DNA of 64,000 nt from NCBI RefSeq assembly GCF_949987515.2, contig NC_082701.1, positions 39,759,755 through 39,823,754 of the forward strand. The letters run 5' to 3'. This DNA is from Delphinus delphis. Lineage: Eukaryota; Chordata; Mammalia; Artiodactyla; Delphinidae. The translations under genes were made by a program, and so were the position numbers. This document shows positions 32,340-40,965 of this stretch, one piece after another (position 1 is the stretch's first letter; each line of letters opens with the position of its first letter). The notes under the pieces were generated by a model. It was given only the letters and a program-made list of their open reading frames with translations, had not been told where the DNA came from and did not search any database.

Positions 32340-32470
32340 CCAGGAATGTGGCCGCCACATTTCTAGGTATGAAGGGTTAAATACCCAAATCTGGCCCTCA
32401 CCGCCCCCTTCCTTCTTCCTTTCCTGTATAAATGCACAGAGGACTCATCTCAGGGGTTGAAGGTCCTTGA
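32340..32470 (+). promoter_or_regulatory. Candidate TATA-type promoter with palindromic MCAT/TEAD-like site
   Basis: Seen in order: ggaatgtggccgccacattt at 32,343-32,362, in which gaatgtggc and gccacattt form near-perfect inverted arms around one C. Then comes ccgccccc at 32,401-32,408 and TATAAAT at 32,427-32,433 in gtataaatgc. A start about 25-30 bases downstream would fall near 32,457-32,462. GGAATG is the known MCAT core bound by TEAD factors. No gene downstream could be identified; an open frame from 32,467 begins with TTG, not ATG. A noncoding transcript, a distal first exon or pure chance are all possible. Confidence 0.3.
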
Positions 32471-32879
32471 AAAGAGATGACTCCCAGTTTGTCCAAGACC
32501 TGCAGGGAATGTGCCAAGGCTGTTTCAGATCAGCGGAGAGGTCTTTTCCAGAAGACAGCACGCAGTGGAGCGTGATGGCCCAGAGGGGTGTAGACTCACC
32601 TGCCTGGAGGCAGGGCAATGGCTTTGGTGGGCCAAGATCTTCCTCGCATTGCCACTCAATAATGATGTCAAAGCTGTCCATCACCTCCCTCGAATGAGAG
32701 GATCCTCTTTCCTCAAACTCTCCCCCACCCACTCACTCTCCCCCACCCTTGTATCTTCAGGCCTTTTATCCAAGGATAAAAAGGGCTTTTTCCAGCATCC
32801 TTGGCCATTCTCTTATTGTGCCGGGGTGTGAAATGAGGCCCAAGGCAAGAATTATTTCTTTCAAGGGCACAGGGTCTTA
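32471..32879. other. Unassigned DNA downstream of the promoter candidate
   Basis: Apparently unique. Two overlapping plus-strand open frames (32,467-32,697 and 32,511-32,831) are present without convincing starts. No domain recognised. Confidence 0.4.
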
Positions 32880-32985
32880 ACGTTCGTGCTGACCCTGAGA
32901 CCATGATGCTGTGTGATCCTGGGCACATAGTTGCTCTTCTCTGAGTTTTGGTTTCTTTACCAATAAAAGAATCCAATACTTCGTA
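32880..32985 (+). repeat. MIR SINE fragment
   Basis: gctgtgtgatcctgggcaca, ttctctgagttttggtttct and ttaccaataaaagaatcc are the MIR core with typical decay. Confidence 0.7.
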
Positions 32986-33294
32986 GGCACTCCATGCTCT
33001 ATCATCATGCATGACAATGGGGTTCTGGGGTTTTCCTGTGCAGGGACTCAGGCCCCCCAGACTATCCAACCACACAGTGAAGGAAGGTTCCAAGGGAGGC
33101 TCAGGGGTAATCAGAGGCCTTGGTGTTGACAGGGGCCATGGTGGGAGGAGGAGACAGCTTCTCGAACTTGACCTCCATCTCCAACGACAAACCAGATGGC
33201 ACTGGTGAGAACATTGGAGTGACTGAGACAGAACTTCTAGGGAGTGGAAAGACTGCCCAGGCCAGGGCAGGGCCAACCAGACTGTGAGCCCCTG

Positions 33295-33385
33295 AGGGCA
33301 TGTCTGGTTCACCTTTGTCCGTCCATTTCTGTCTCCTCAGAGCGGATGCTTGGTGAATGTTTGTTAAACAAATGAATAACTGCAC
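33295..33385 (+). repeat. L2 LINE 3' terminus
   Basis: gggcatgtctggttcacctt and gcttggtgaatgtttgttaa, then caaatgaataactg, are an L2 end with its GAAT tail reduced. Confidence 0.65.
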
Positions 33386-33486
33386 AAAGAAGAGAAGGAA
33401 AAGTTGGTTAGCCAACCAAGGGAAGAGGAGATCTTGGGTTGCTGGGCCAAGTGAAAGGAAGGAGAGGAATTAGGGGAAAATGATAA

Positions 33487-33905
33487 GTTAGGATAAGACT
33501 AAGTTATGCTATGATAACAAACAAGCCCCAGATCTCAGTGGCTTGAAAATCAAAGGTTTATTTCTCATTCACATCACATGTCTATATGGACTGGCAGCTC
33601 TTGTATAGACTTTTCTTATTATAGTCACTCAAGCACCTAGGATGATGGAGCAGCCGCTGTCTTGGATATCACCAGTCACTTAGAAAGAAGAGAACGGTGG
33701 AGGTCTCACACCAGCAATTAAATAGCCTGAAAGTGACACTTTCACTCATACCTCATTGGCCTGAACTAGTCACATGGTTACTTTTGCTCATACCCCATTG
33801 GCCAGAACTGGTCACATGATACTTCCAATAGCAGAGGACCAGGAAATACAATCCTACCATGTGCCTGGAAGACAGAGAGATGGAAATACTTGGTGGATAG
33901 TCCTA
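33487..33905 (-). mobile_element. MLT1-like LTR fragment (ERVL-MaLR), minus strand
   Basis: gctatgataacaaacaagcc and ccagatctcagtggcttgaa, then atttctcattcaca, are the reverse complement of an MLT1 3' end. Further in, cattggccagaactggtcac is duplicated in diverged form (cattggcctgaactagtcac 52 bases earlier). No coding remains. Confidence 0.5.
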
Positions 33906-34079
33906 ATGAGAGCCATTAAAGAAATGGCTATGGAGAGCCAGAAGGGGAGGGGTGCAGCTGACATTCCAGATCTTTACTGACCCACATCCCAGAGCTCCAA
34001 GCCTGTGGATAGTGCTCCTTTGAGATCATAAAGTCATAAACTGGCCCCAGAAGAGAAAGGGAGAAGGCAGTTTGCATGT

Positions 34080-34250
34080 AAATTGAATTGTGTACCAGCT
34101 CTGTGCCAGGCTGCGCTGAACTCTGGGAATGTAAGATGAACACAGCTCCTGCCCTGATGGAGCCAACAATTATATAAGAAACAGTGAAGCATGAAATAGC
34201 ATGAGGATTTGATATCCTAGATCCAAGGTGGAAACTGACCAGAGCAGGAA
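34080..34250 (-). repeat. L2 LINE 3' region, minus strand
   Basis: ctctgtgccaggctgcgctg, then gggaatgtaagatgaacaca and ctgccctgatggagccaaca are reverse-complement L2 text. Confidence 0.65.
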
Positions 34251-34605
34251 AGAGGCAGCAGTATGGTCTAGAGCTGTACTTAGTGGTTGCTTCATTTTCT
34301 CCTGTTGTTTCAAGGTTGGGGCTGCCCATATAAAGTCATAGTCCTATGCAGTTACGCGGTGTCTGGTTCCTGCCTCTAACTTCACCCATGCCCTCCAAGA
34401 TTAGGAGCCTTTTTAATTGGAGCCATTCCTGGGAGAGAACCAAAGACTCACCCTAAAGTCTTAAAAGTGCATTAATGTTCCCTCAGTAGGTTATGTGCGC
34501 TTGTTAATGGAAATGTTTCATTTTGATTACATTTTTACAGACATTTTCCTGGGGACATTGTGCTATCCTTGTTCTGAGCTCCCCAATCCAATCAATAAAG
34601 AGACT

Positions 34606-34610
<5 letters not shown>

Positions 34611-34645
<35 letters not shown>

Positions 34646-34655
34646 GAGAAAGGCT
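34611..34655. repeat. (GA)n microsatellite
   Basis: About 15 pure GA units (34,612-34,640) then aaggagag-type units. Confidence 0.95.
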
Positions 34656-34899
34656 GGGAAGATTGGATACCTTCATTTTTGTCAAGATGGGTTTACTTTT
34701 CAATTATCTGGAGGAAAATCCCTCTCTCAACAAATTTTGGCTTTGTACAATTTGGCTTGAATTAGGAAAATCAGAGGGCTTAGAGTAAAACTTGAGTGAG
34801 TATCAAAGGTAAGTGAGTGTCAGGAAGGAAGAGAAGGGGAGAACTCACAGACATATGTCACTTGTGAGCAGCAACTTCACTAAAGGATCATAGCTGCCA

Positions 34900-35470
34900 G
34901 CAGTCGAATCCTTTTATGCCCCCTTGTTGCCTTCAGAATCAAGTCCGAAGTCCTTAGCTTGGATCAAAAGATACCTCATGGTATGTTTTCACCCTGTCTT
35001 TCCCTCTAGCTTCCCCTTCCCTTTGACACCCTTGCACCCCAAACTCTAGTTCTAGCCTGCATTTCTTACACTTACCCCAACATAGCTTATGTCTCAGTGC
35101 CTTTGCTTCTGCTGTTCCCTTGGCCTGGGATGCCCTTCCATCACCTGCTTGGAAAATCCCTCCTCCTCCTCGCAACCCTGGCTCAAGTGACTCTACTCTG
35201 TCAGCATCTCCCTAGGTCCCTTCACCACCCATTCCCTGTGTGGTTTCATTTATGGCAGTGCTGTCTCTTGTGCAAATTTCCATTACAGTCTTTATCACAC
35301 CGACTGACAGTAGTTTCCAGGCATGTCTCTCCAACCAGGCTGTAGAATCCTTGAGGGAATGATATTGTCTCATTCCTTTTTCTATCCGTTGTATCAAGCA
35401 TAAGACTTAGCACGTAGCGGGGGCTTGGTAGACATCTATACAATACATTGAATGAATGAATGAGTAAATG
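34900..35470 (+). repeat. L2 LINE 3' end, long fragment
   Basis: The best L2 of the window. Landmarks are ttcagaatcaagtccgaagt, tgtctcagtgcctttgcttc, tgctgttcccttggcctggg, atgcccttccatcacctgct, aggctgtagaatccttgagg and a final cattgaatgaatgaatgag. Runs of about 570 bases are in the expected order. Confidence 0.9.
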
Positions 35471-35544
35471 GATGAACGAATTGGAGAGCATCTGAAGGGA
35501 CATTTGATGTAAGCTCCCACTCAAAACCAGAATTCCTTCTATAG

Positions 35545-35767
35545 CAGGAATCAACACACTACAGCCCGTGGACTGAATCTGGCCAGATGCCTGTTTGTGT
35601 GAATAAGGTTCTAATGGAACACAGCCATGTCCATTTGTTTACTTATTGCTCATGGTTACTTTTGCAACACAGCAACAGAGTTGAGCAGTTGGGACCATAT
35701 GGTTCTCAAAGCCTGCAGCATTTCCTGTCAGACTCTTTACAGAAAAGTTTGCCCACCTCTATTCTTT
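35545..35767. mobile_element. hAT-like nonautonomous DNA transposon
   Basis: aatcaacacactacagcccg, tggactgaatctggccagat, aaggttctaatggaacacag, ccatgtccatttgtttactt and agaaaagtttgcccacctct match a common mammalian repeat whose ends mirror each other (related to 'ggtcggcaaact' at both ends). Orientation and exact family not assigned. Confidence 0.65.
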
Positions 35768-36734
35768 AGCATTGACTCTTAATCATTTTTGGACTAGAGA
35801 CATGTTTGAGAATTTGATAAAAAGCTTTGAACTTGAAAACATGCTTATACACAGGACATTTTGCATTCAATTTCGTGAGAATCAATGACCCCTTGAATCT
35901 CATTCATCAATCTCCTAGAGATCCAGCAACACCAGATTAAAAATTCAGTTGCCAAAGTCTAGTGAGACTGCAACTGAAAAAGTGATGGGGAATGTGGTCT
36001 TAGAAATCAAAACTTAAAAAAAAAGAGAGACTGCATTGCCCTGAAACATCTCAGACATATAGTTGGCCATCTTGCGTACTGTATCTTCAGCCCCAGGAAA
36101 CTTACTACCGGGCAGCATATGATGCTATCGCAGAAAGGTACAGTTTGTAAGGAAGCCCATCTTTACACTCAACTGGGCTCTTGGAATGGGAGCCCCCTGG
36201 TCCTCTGGGATGTGGAGGCCGTGGTCCAGGGTGCATAAGCTCATTTCCTCAGCTGATGAGGAGAGACAAGGAGAAACGAGAAGGTCGGGGAGAGGCTGCC
36301 CATTCTGATCTTCCGAAGGAGAGGCACAGTGAGGGAAGGGCGAGGGAAGGGAGACCTAGAAGAGGAGTCAGGACCATTACAATCCATCAAATCTACCAAC
36401 CTTGCTTTCTTAAAAACAAAGGGCGGGTGAGGTGGGGGGATGTGAAATGAGTGTGTCTGGCACCTAATGAAGTCCTGAGCAATAGGAAGCGTTAGGCCTC
36501 TGCGAAGCAAATTGTGGGCCAAACGAGCTCATTTTTTGGCAGAATTATTAAATTAGCAGATGAAGGAAACACATAAGACACTATGGATCTTGCTCTTAGC
36601 GGAGCCCTCAATAGAGGGTTGTGAAGATGCTTGCTACACTCCTTCCATCCGGGGTTGGGGGGAAGCTGGCGTCCCTTGGATCCCCACTGGGAGGGCCGGG
36701 TGGGGGTGATGTGTAATGAACATCTGGGCCGGGT
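35768..36734. other. Unassigned DNA
   Basis: 35,770-36,030 is AT-rich and may be old repeat I cannot name. 36,245-36,370 is purine-rich. A patch tggcagaattattaaattag near 36,537 could be conserved. No gene. Confidence 0.4.
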
Positions 36735-36920
36735 GCTGTCTTGGGGGCTTTAAGTCCACAAACCCATTCAATCTCCACGACAATCGAGGAAAGGTGACTG
36801 TTGTCATTTCAGAAGGGAAGATGGGCTCAGAGGGGTGAAGTGCCTTGCCTCAGCTCACAGAGTCAGTGGCAGAGCTCATGGCTGAATCTCCGTCTGCCTG
36901 AGTCCAAACCCAGTGCCCTT
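36735..36920 (-). repeat. MIR SINE, minus strand
   Basis: aacccattcaatctccacga, then gaagggaagatgggctcaga, ggggtgaagtgccttgcctc and cacagagtcagtggcagagc are in reverse MIR order. Confidence 0.82.
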
Positions 36921-37299
36921 GCCCCAGGGGTAAGGAAAATCTCCCTGCCAGGAGCTCTCGGGTGTGACTTTGAAATGGAGCAAAGGGACATGAAAAACCA
37001 GTCGGGTAAGAGACAAGAGCTGGAGTCAGGCAGGGAGGGCTGAGTCCGGGATAGGAGGGGAAGCCAGGGGAAGCCGGCTTCCAGCAGCAGGGCTGATTCT
37101 AACCGCTGCTTTTAGGAAGATGTGATGAATGGACATGTGTTCAGAGAAACGAAAGAGCATAGAATCCGGGCCATGTGGGGAATAGTTAAGTCAACAACCA
37201 GGTCTCTGTCGCTTGCTCAAAATATTCACAGTCCTGTCCTGGAGGATGCGGGTGACTCCTGTGGTCTCAGCGGGTTGGTTGGGTCAGTGGTATCCCACA

Positions 37300-37405
37300 C
37301 AAAGGCAAGGAGAGCTTTCTAAGGATGGAGGTGTCCAGCCCTGTAGGGAGTGAGCTTCCCATCACTGGAGACATTCCAGGAGCCGACATAACTTGGGAGG
37401 AGAGT
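37300..37405 (+). repeat. L3/CR1-like LINE fragment
   Basis: gagctttctaaggatggagg and gtagggagtgagcttcccat, then cactggagacattccaggag, correspond to the CR1/L3 3' text 'aggtagtgagctccccgtca ctggaggtattcaagc'. Continuation to the right is too diverged. Confidence 0.6.
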
Positions 37406-38099
37406 CTGACTCTGGGTAAGACAAAAGATTGGCTAAAGCCCCTCCCAGCACGACAATTCTCTATCTTCAAACTCAAGGTCGAGGAAGAATATCCCAACAG
37501 CAAAGCTCTCCAGAGATTCCTGCAGAAATCTGACAGTGGAGAGGGAGATCTGTATTTGTTTCTGAGATCTGCTAGTGACTCACTGTGGGCGTGAAGACAG
37601 AGGAGAGGCACTTAGTGACCCCTGGAGACACCCTCTAGTCTGAGGATTGCTTCTAGGCAGCAGGGTGACTGACAGGCCTTTCCAAATCCTCCCAGCACGG
37701 GGGGCGGGCCTTCACTTGCAGAGAACCTTTTCTAGCAGTGAGAACCAACCCATCAAAAATAAGAGAGAAGCGCCAAGGCAAGGGAGGAGGTGACTGAGCA
37801 GGGACGATGGCCCAAGCCACCTGCTTACAAACCTTCCCTAAAGTCCTAGTGTGTGCCAGAGTCCCAGACAGACAGAAATGAGCCGTGGGAAGCCGGAGTG
37901 CTGTGGGCAAACTGAGGCATGGTCACCAACCTCTCTCATAAAAGTTGGGTGGAGCCAGGGGAAAAGGGGACCAGGCAAGGAGGTGGGTTTGCTCAGAACC
38001 ACAAGAGACCACATCTATCTGGGGCATCTCTGGTTATGAATCAGTGGTCTTTGTAACTCTGGAAAGGATTTGGCTGGAGGGAGATAGAGGAAAAATGGT
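37406..38099. other. Unassigned unique-looking DNA
   Basis: A 37,325-37,594 plus-strand open frame overlaps the L3 scrap and has no domain. No gene recognised. Confidence 0.4.
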
Positions 38100-38660
38100 G
38101 CAAGAACGGGGAGAGATGGGGGATGGGGAGATGGGGGAAAAGCCAGGAAGCCAGAAGTGGCCAGATTTTGTAGGGTTTTGAATGCCAGTCTGAGTTCTTT
38201 TTTTAAAAAAATTAATTAATTTTTGGCTGCGTTGGGTCCTCGCTGCTGCACACGGGCTTTCTCTAGTTGCGGCGAGCGGGGGCTACTCTTCGTTGCGGTG
38301 CGCGGGCTTCTCATTGCAGTGGCTTCTCTTGTTGTGGAGCACGGGCTCTAGGCTTGCAGGCTTCAGTGTTGTAGCTTGCCGGCTCTAGAGCGCAGGCTCA
38401 GTAGTTGTAACGCACGGGCTTAGTTGCTCCCCGGCATGTGGGATCTTCCCAGACCAGGGCTCGAACCCAGGTTCCCTGCACTAGCAGGTGGATTCTTAAC
38501 CGCTGTGCCACCAGGGAAGCCCCAGTCTGAGTTCTTGATGCTGGAGGCAGCGAGGTACTGTTGAAACTTTCCACATGGGAGAGGATCAAGACGAGGATTG
38601 TGTGGCTGCCATGTGGAGGCTCGATGGAGGGAAGGAGACTGGAGGCCCGGAGGCCAGGGA
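38100..38660 (-). repeat. L2-like fragment split by a SINE
   Basis: ggccagattttgtagggttt, then tgaatgccagtctgagttct, resembles inner L2 in reverse ('gatcatgtagggccttgtag'). It continues after the SINE at 38,522. Weak, borders approximate. Confidence 0.4.
38200..38521 (-). mobile_element. CHR-type SINE, long form, full length, with perfect TSD
   Basis: Flanked by a perfect 15-bp TSD, ccagtctgagttctt, at 38,185-38,199 and 38,522-38,536. In plus-strand view the body reads ggctgcgttgggtcctcgct, agttgcggcgagcgggggct, ggcttctcattgcagtggct and ends with gattcttaaccgctgtgcca, ccagggaagccc (tRNA-related head). CpG sites are still common, so it is younger than the MIRs around it. Confidence 0.96.
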
Positions 38661-38739
38661 GGGGGTCATTCCAGAATCCAGGGATATCGGCAGCCCAGGT
38701 GCGTTGCTAAGAAGAGCTGGTTAAGTGCAAAAAGTTCTG

Positions 38740-38904
38740 TGCATGTGTGAGCACACCTCCAAGTGAATGTATATTTCTTTGCGCACATTTGGGTGGGAAC
38801 ATGTTTATGTGTGTCTGTTTGCCAGTGTGCCTCAGGGTGTGTATTTGTCTTGCTGTGGAGGGGTATGCATGCCTGCCCCAGGAATCCTGAGGCTTTGATT
38901 CTGC

Positions 38905-38958
<54 letters not shown>

Positions 38959-38985
38959 TCGCTCATGCGCACATCATGCCCAGGA
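38740..38985. repeat. GT-rich block with (GT)n core
   Basis: The pure GT core is at about 38,911-38,956, flanked by ctgcgcgcacgtgtgt and gctcatgcgcacat. Upstream GTGTCTGTTTG-like words extend the bias to 38,740. Strong alternating purine-pyrimidine character. Confidence 0.95.
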
Positions 38986-39504
38986 AGAGAGGCGGCACCA
39001 GTAAATCCTGCTTTCAGGCTTTGGGAACAAGTCAAGCAGACAAATATTGCCATGGCCCTGAGACCAGGCTCCGTCCACCTGAATTCCCTCTCTGGAACTC
39101 CTGCCACTACCCCTTATAACTACATGGACACTCCACAGAAGACACCATGGGATGGGCTGCATCCATCTCATGAGGGCTTCCCCCGCCAGCACTCGGCCGG
39201 TTACCACCTCCCACTCCTGCCCGTGGGCCCTTAGATGACTTAGTAGCTGCCTTGACCTGGATGGGTGATGCCAATCCTTCCTGTTTCTTTGGCAGAGGGG
39301 TAGGGGGGTACTACGGGTGAAGTTCCTGGTTGAAGGACAGACACGGTCCCCTCCCCACCCCACAAGGCTCACCCTACATTGCACCCAGGATTTCCTGAAT
39401 GTTCTCACCTGAGTCAAAGCCACATTGATCCTGCCATTCCTGGGACCTGAGCCAAGAGGCACTTACTCTGCAGACAGCCTTTAAAGGGGGTAAGAGGCCT
39501 CACC
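38986..39504. other. Unassigned unique-looking DNA
   Basis: No repeat or gene recognised. The 162-residue minus-strand frame (38,974-39,462) has no ATG in good context and no domain. Confidence 0.4.
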
Positions 39505-39610
39505 CGGGCTGCAAGGCCCCAATCCTGGCCCAGCTCTTGACCCACTAGGTGACCTGGGGCTGGAATCTCTTTTAGCCTCGGTGTTTGCCTGTGTAGAATG
39601 GGGCCAGGCT
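39505..39610 (+). repeat. MIR SINE fragment
   Basis: ccaatcctggcccagctctt, gacccactaggtgacctggg and tagcctcggtgtttgcctgt, then tagaatggggcc, give a decayed MIR. Confidence 0.7.
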
Positions 39611-39976
39611 GTCTTGCCTGAATTCCAGTCGTGGTGTTGGGATTGTTATCCATGGTGCTGACATGCAGAGGCCTGTGGCAAACCCTTTATCCAGACGCGT
39701 GATGCTAAATTTCGCTACTGGTTCCCCGCAAGGAAAAAAAACCCTGCTTTGCAGTGTGGGCCAATTTCTCTGGTGTAAATACTGCCACCATGACTGATTT
39801 CAATCCACTAATATGGAGCCACTGGACATGGAGACAAGAAGCGATGTGCACAATCGGCTCTTGTGAGCTGGTAGGAATTGGCTCCAACACACCCCTGCCT
39901 TTACCCTAGACAACCAATGACAGGCCAGTCAGAGGGAGAATCGAAATCAGGTTCAGGCAGGTTAATCAAGTTTGGC
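39611..39976. other. Unassigned DNA
   Basis: Nothing recognised apart from an A-run at 39,733-39,740. Confidence 0.4.
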
Positions 39977-39990
39977 AAAATGTCCAGCTA

Positions 39991-40171
39991 CCGCCTGCCG
40001 ATGCAGGGGATACGGGTTCATGCCCTGGTCCAGGAAGATCCCACGTGCCGCGGAGCAGCTGGGCCCGTGAGCCGTGGCCGCTGAGCCTGCGCGTCCGGAG
40101 CTGGTGCTCTGCAACGGGAGAGGCCACAACAGTGAGAGGCCCACGTACCGCAAAAAAAAAAAAAAAAAAAA
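39991..40171 (+). mobile_element. CHR-type SINE, short form, 5'-truncated, with perfect TSD
   Basis: The perfect 14-bp TSD aaaatgtccagcta is at 39,977-39,990 and 40,168-40,181; the right copy uses the end of the A-tail. The body begins at ccgcctgccgatgcagggga, so the first part of the tRNA-like head (the gggcttccctggtggctcag segment seen at 29,903) is missing. The rest runs to ccacgtaccgc and about 20 A residues. Confidence 0.95.
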
Positions 40172-40181
40172 TGTCCAGCTA

Positions 40182-40769
40182 GATTGCCGAGCACTGGGTT
40201 TGAGTAACAGGTGAGGTCGTAAAGTGAAAAAAAAAAAGGAGTCAGGAAGTTAGGCACCAGGAGGATGAGAAACAGGCTGGAAAGCGTGATGGGCAAGGAG
40301 GTGCCAGGGCAAGTGGTTCGAGATGGAAACGGCATTGTGCTAAGGGATGCATGGCCGGCCCAAAGCGGCCAGAATAGAACATTGCCTCCTGCCGTTCTCA
40401 AGCCTGGGAGAGCGAGGAGGGTGCGTGATGATGCGGGAGCTGAGAAAATAGGCAGGTATTTCCTGAGCTCCAGGGATGACGTCTGAGCAGGCTGAGCTGG
40501 GAAAGGGCAAATCCAATTCTGTAATTGTTGGCGCATCAATTCTGGTGACGGTCCCAGAAGGGTGATGCCAAGAGCCCGTGGAGGAGGAATGCCCGGCTGA
40601 CATCATCCGCTATTTCTGGACCAATTCACAGCTTCCTCCAGTGAGAACTTCCTTCAGCACGTAAATCACCCTGGTCTTCTCATGACCGCCTCATTTTCCC
40701 GAGAAAACAGAGGGAACCCACGCACGTGGGCATCCTCTGGAGAGGGCGCTGGGTGTGGAGAGAAGAGTG
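40182..40769. other. Unassigned unique-looking DNA
   Basis: No gene. At 40,475-40,540 and around 40,610-40,680 the sequence is not recognisable as repeat and could be ordinary intronic or intergenic DNA. Confidence 0.4.
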
Positions 40770-40965
40770 TGATCCTGAAGTCGCGCAGACACAGGTTCAA
40801 ATCTCGCCTCTGCCCCTTGTTGGCTGACGGGCTTTGGGTGAGTCATTTCTCTTCTCTGACACTCCATTCCCTCGAATGGGCTAATAATATCTGGGAGCAC
40901 TAGAAGTGTGATTAAGTGAGACGGGACTTGTGAGGCGCTGGCACAGGACCTGCTCATTGCAACAC
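40770..40965 (+). repeat. MIR SINE, near full length
   Basis: cacaggttcaaatctcgcct, ctgccccttgttggctgacg, tgggtgagtcatttctcttc and gcgctggcacaggacctgct appear in MIR order. Confidence 0.85.

Noticed and set aside
33138..33287. Short ATG frame beginning M-V-G-G-G-D-S-F
   Set aside because: The 49-codon frame has no known motif, and its context is ordinary unique DNA next to L2.
32713..33312. 199-residue minus-strand open frame
   Set aside because: Runs through MIR (32,880-32,985) and L2 sequence, so it is a chance frame.
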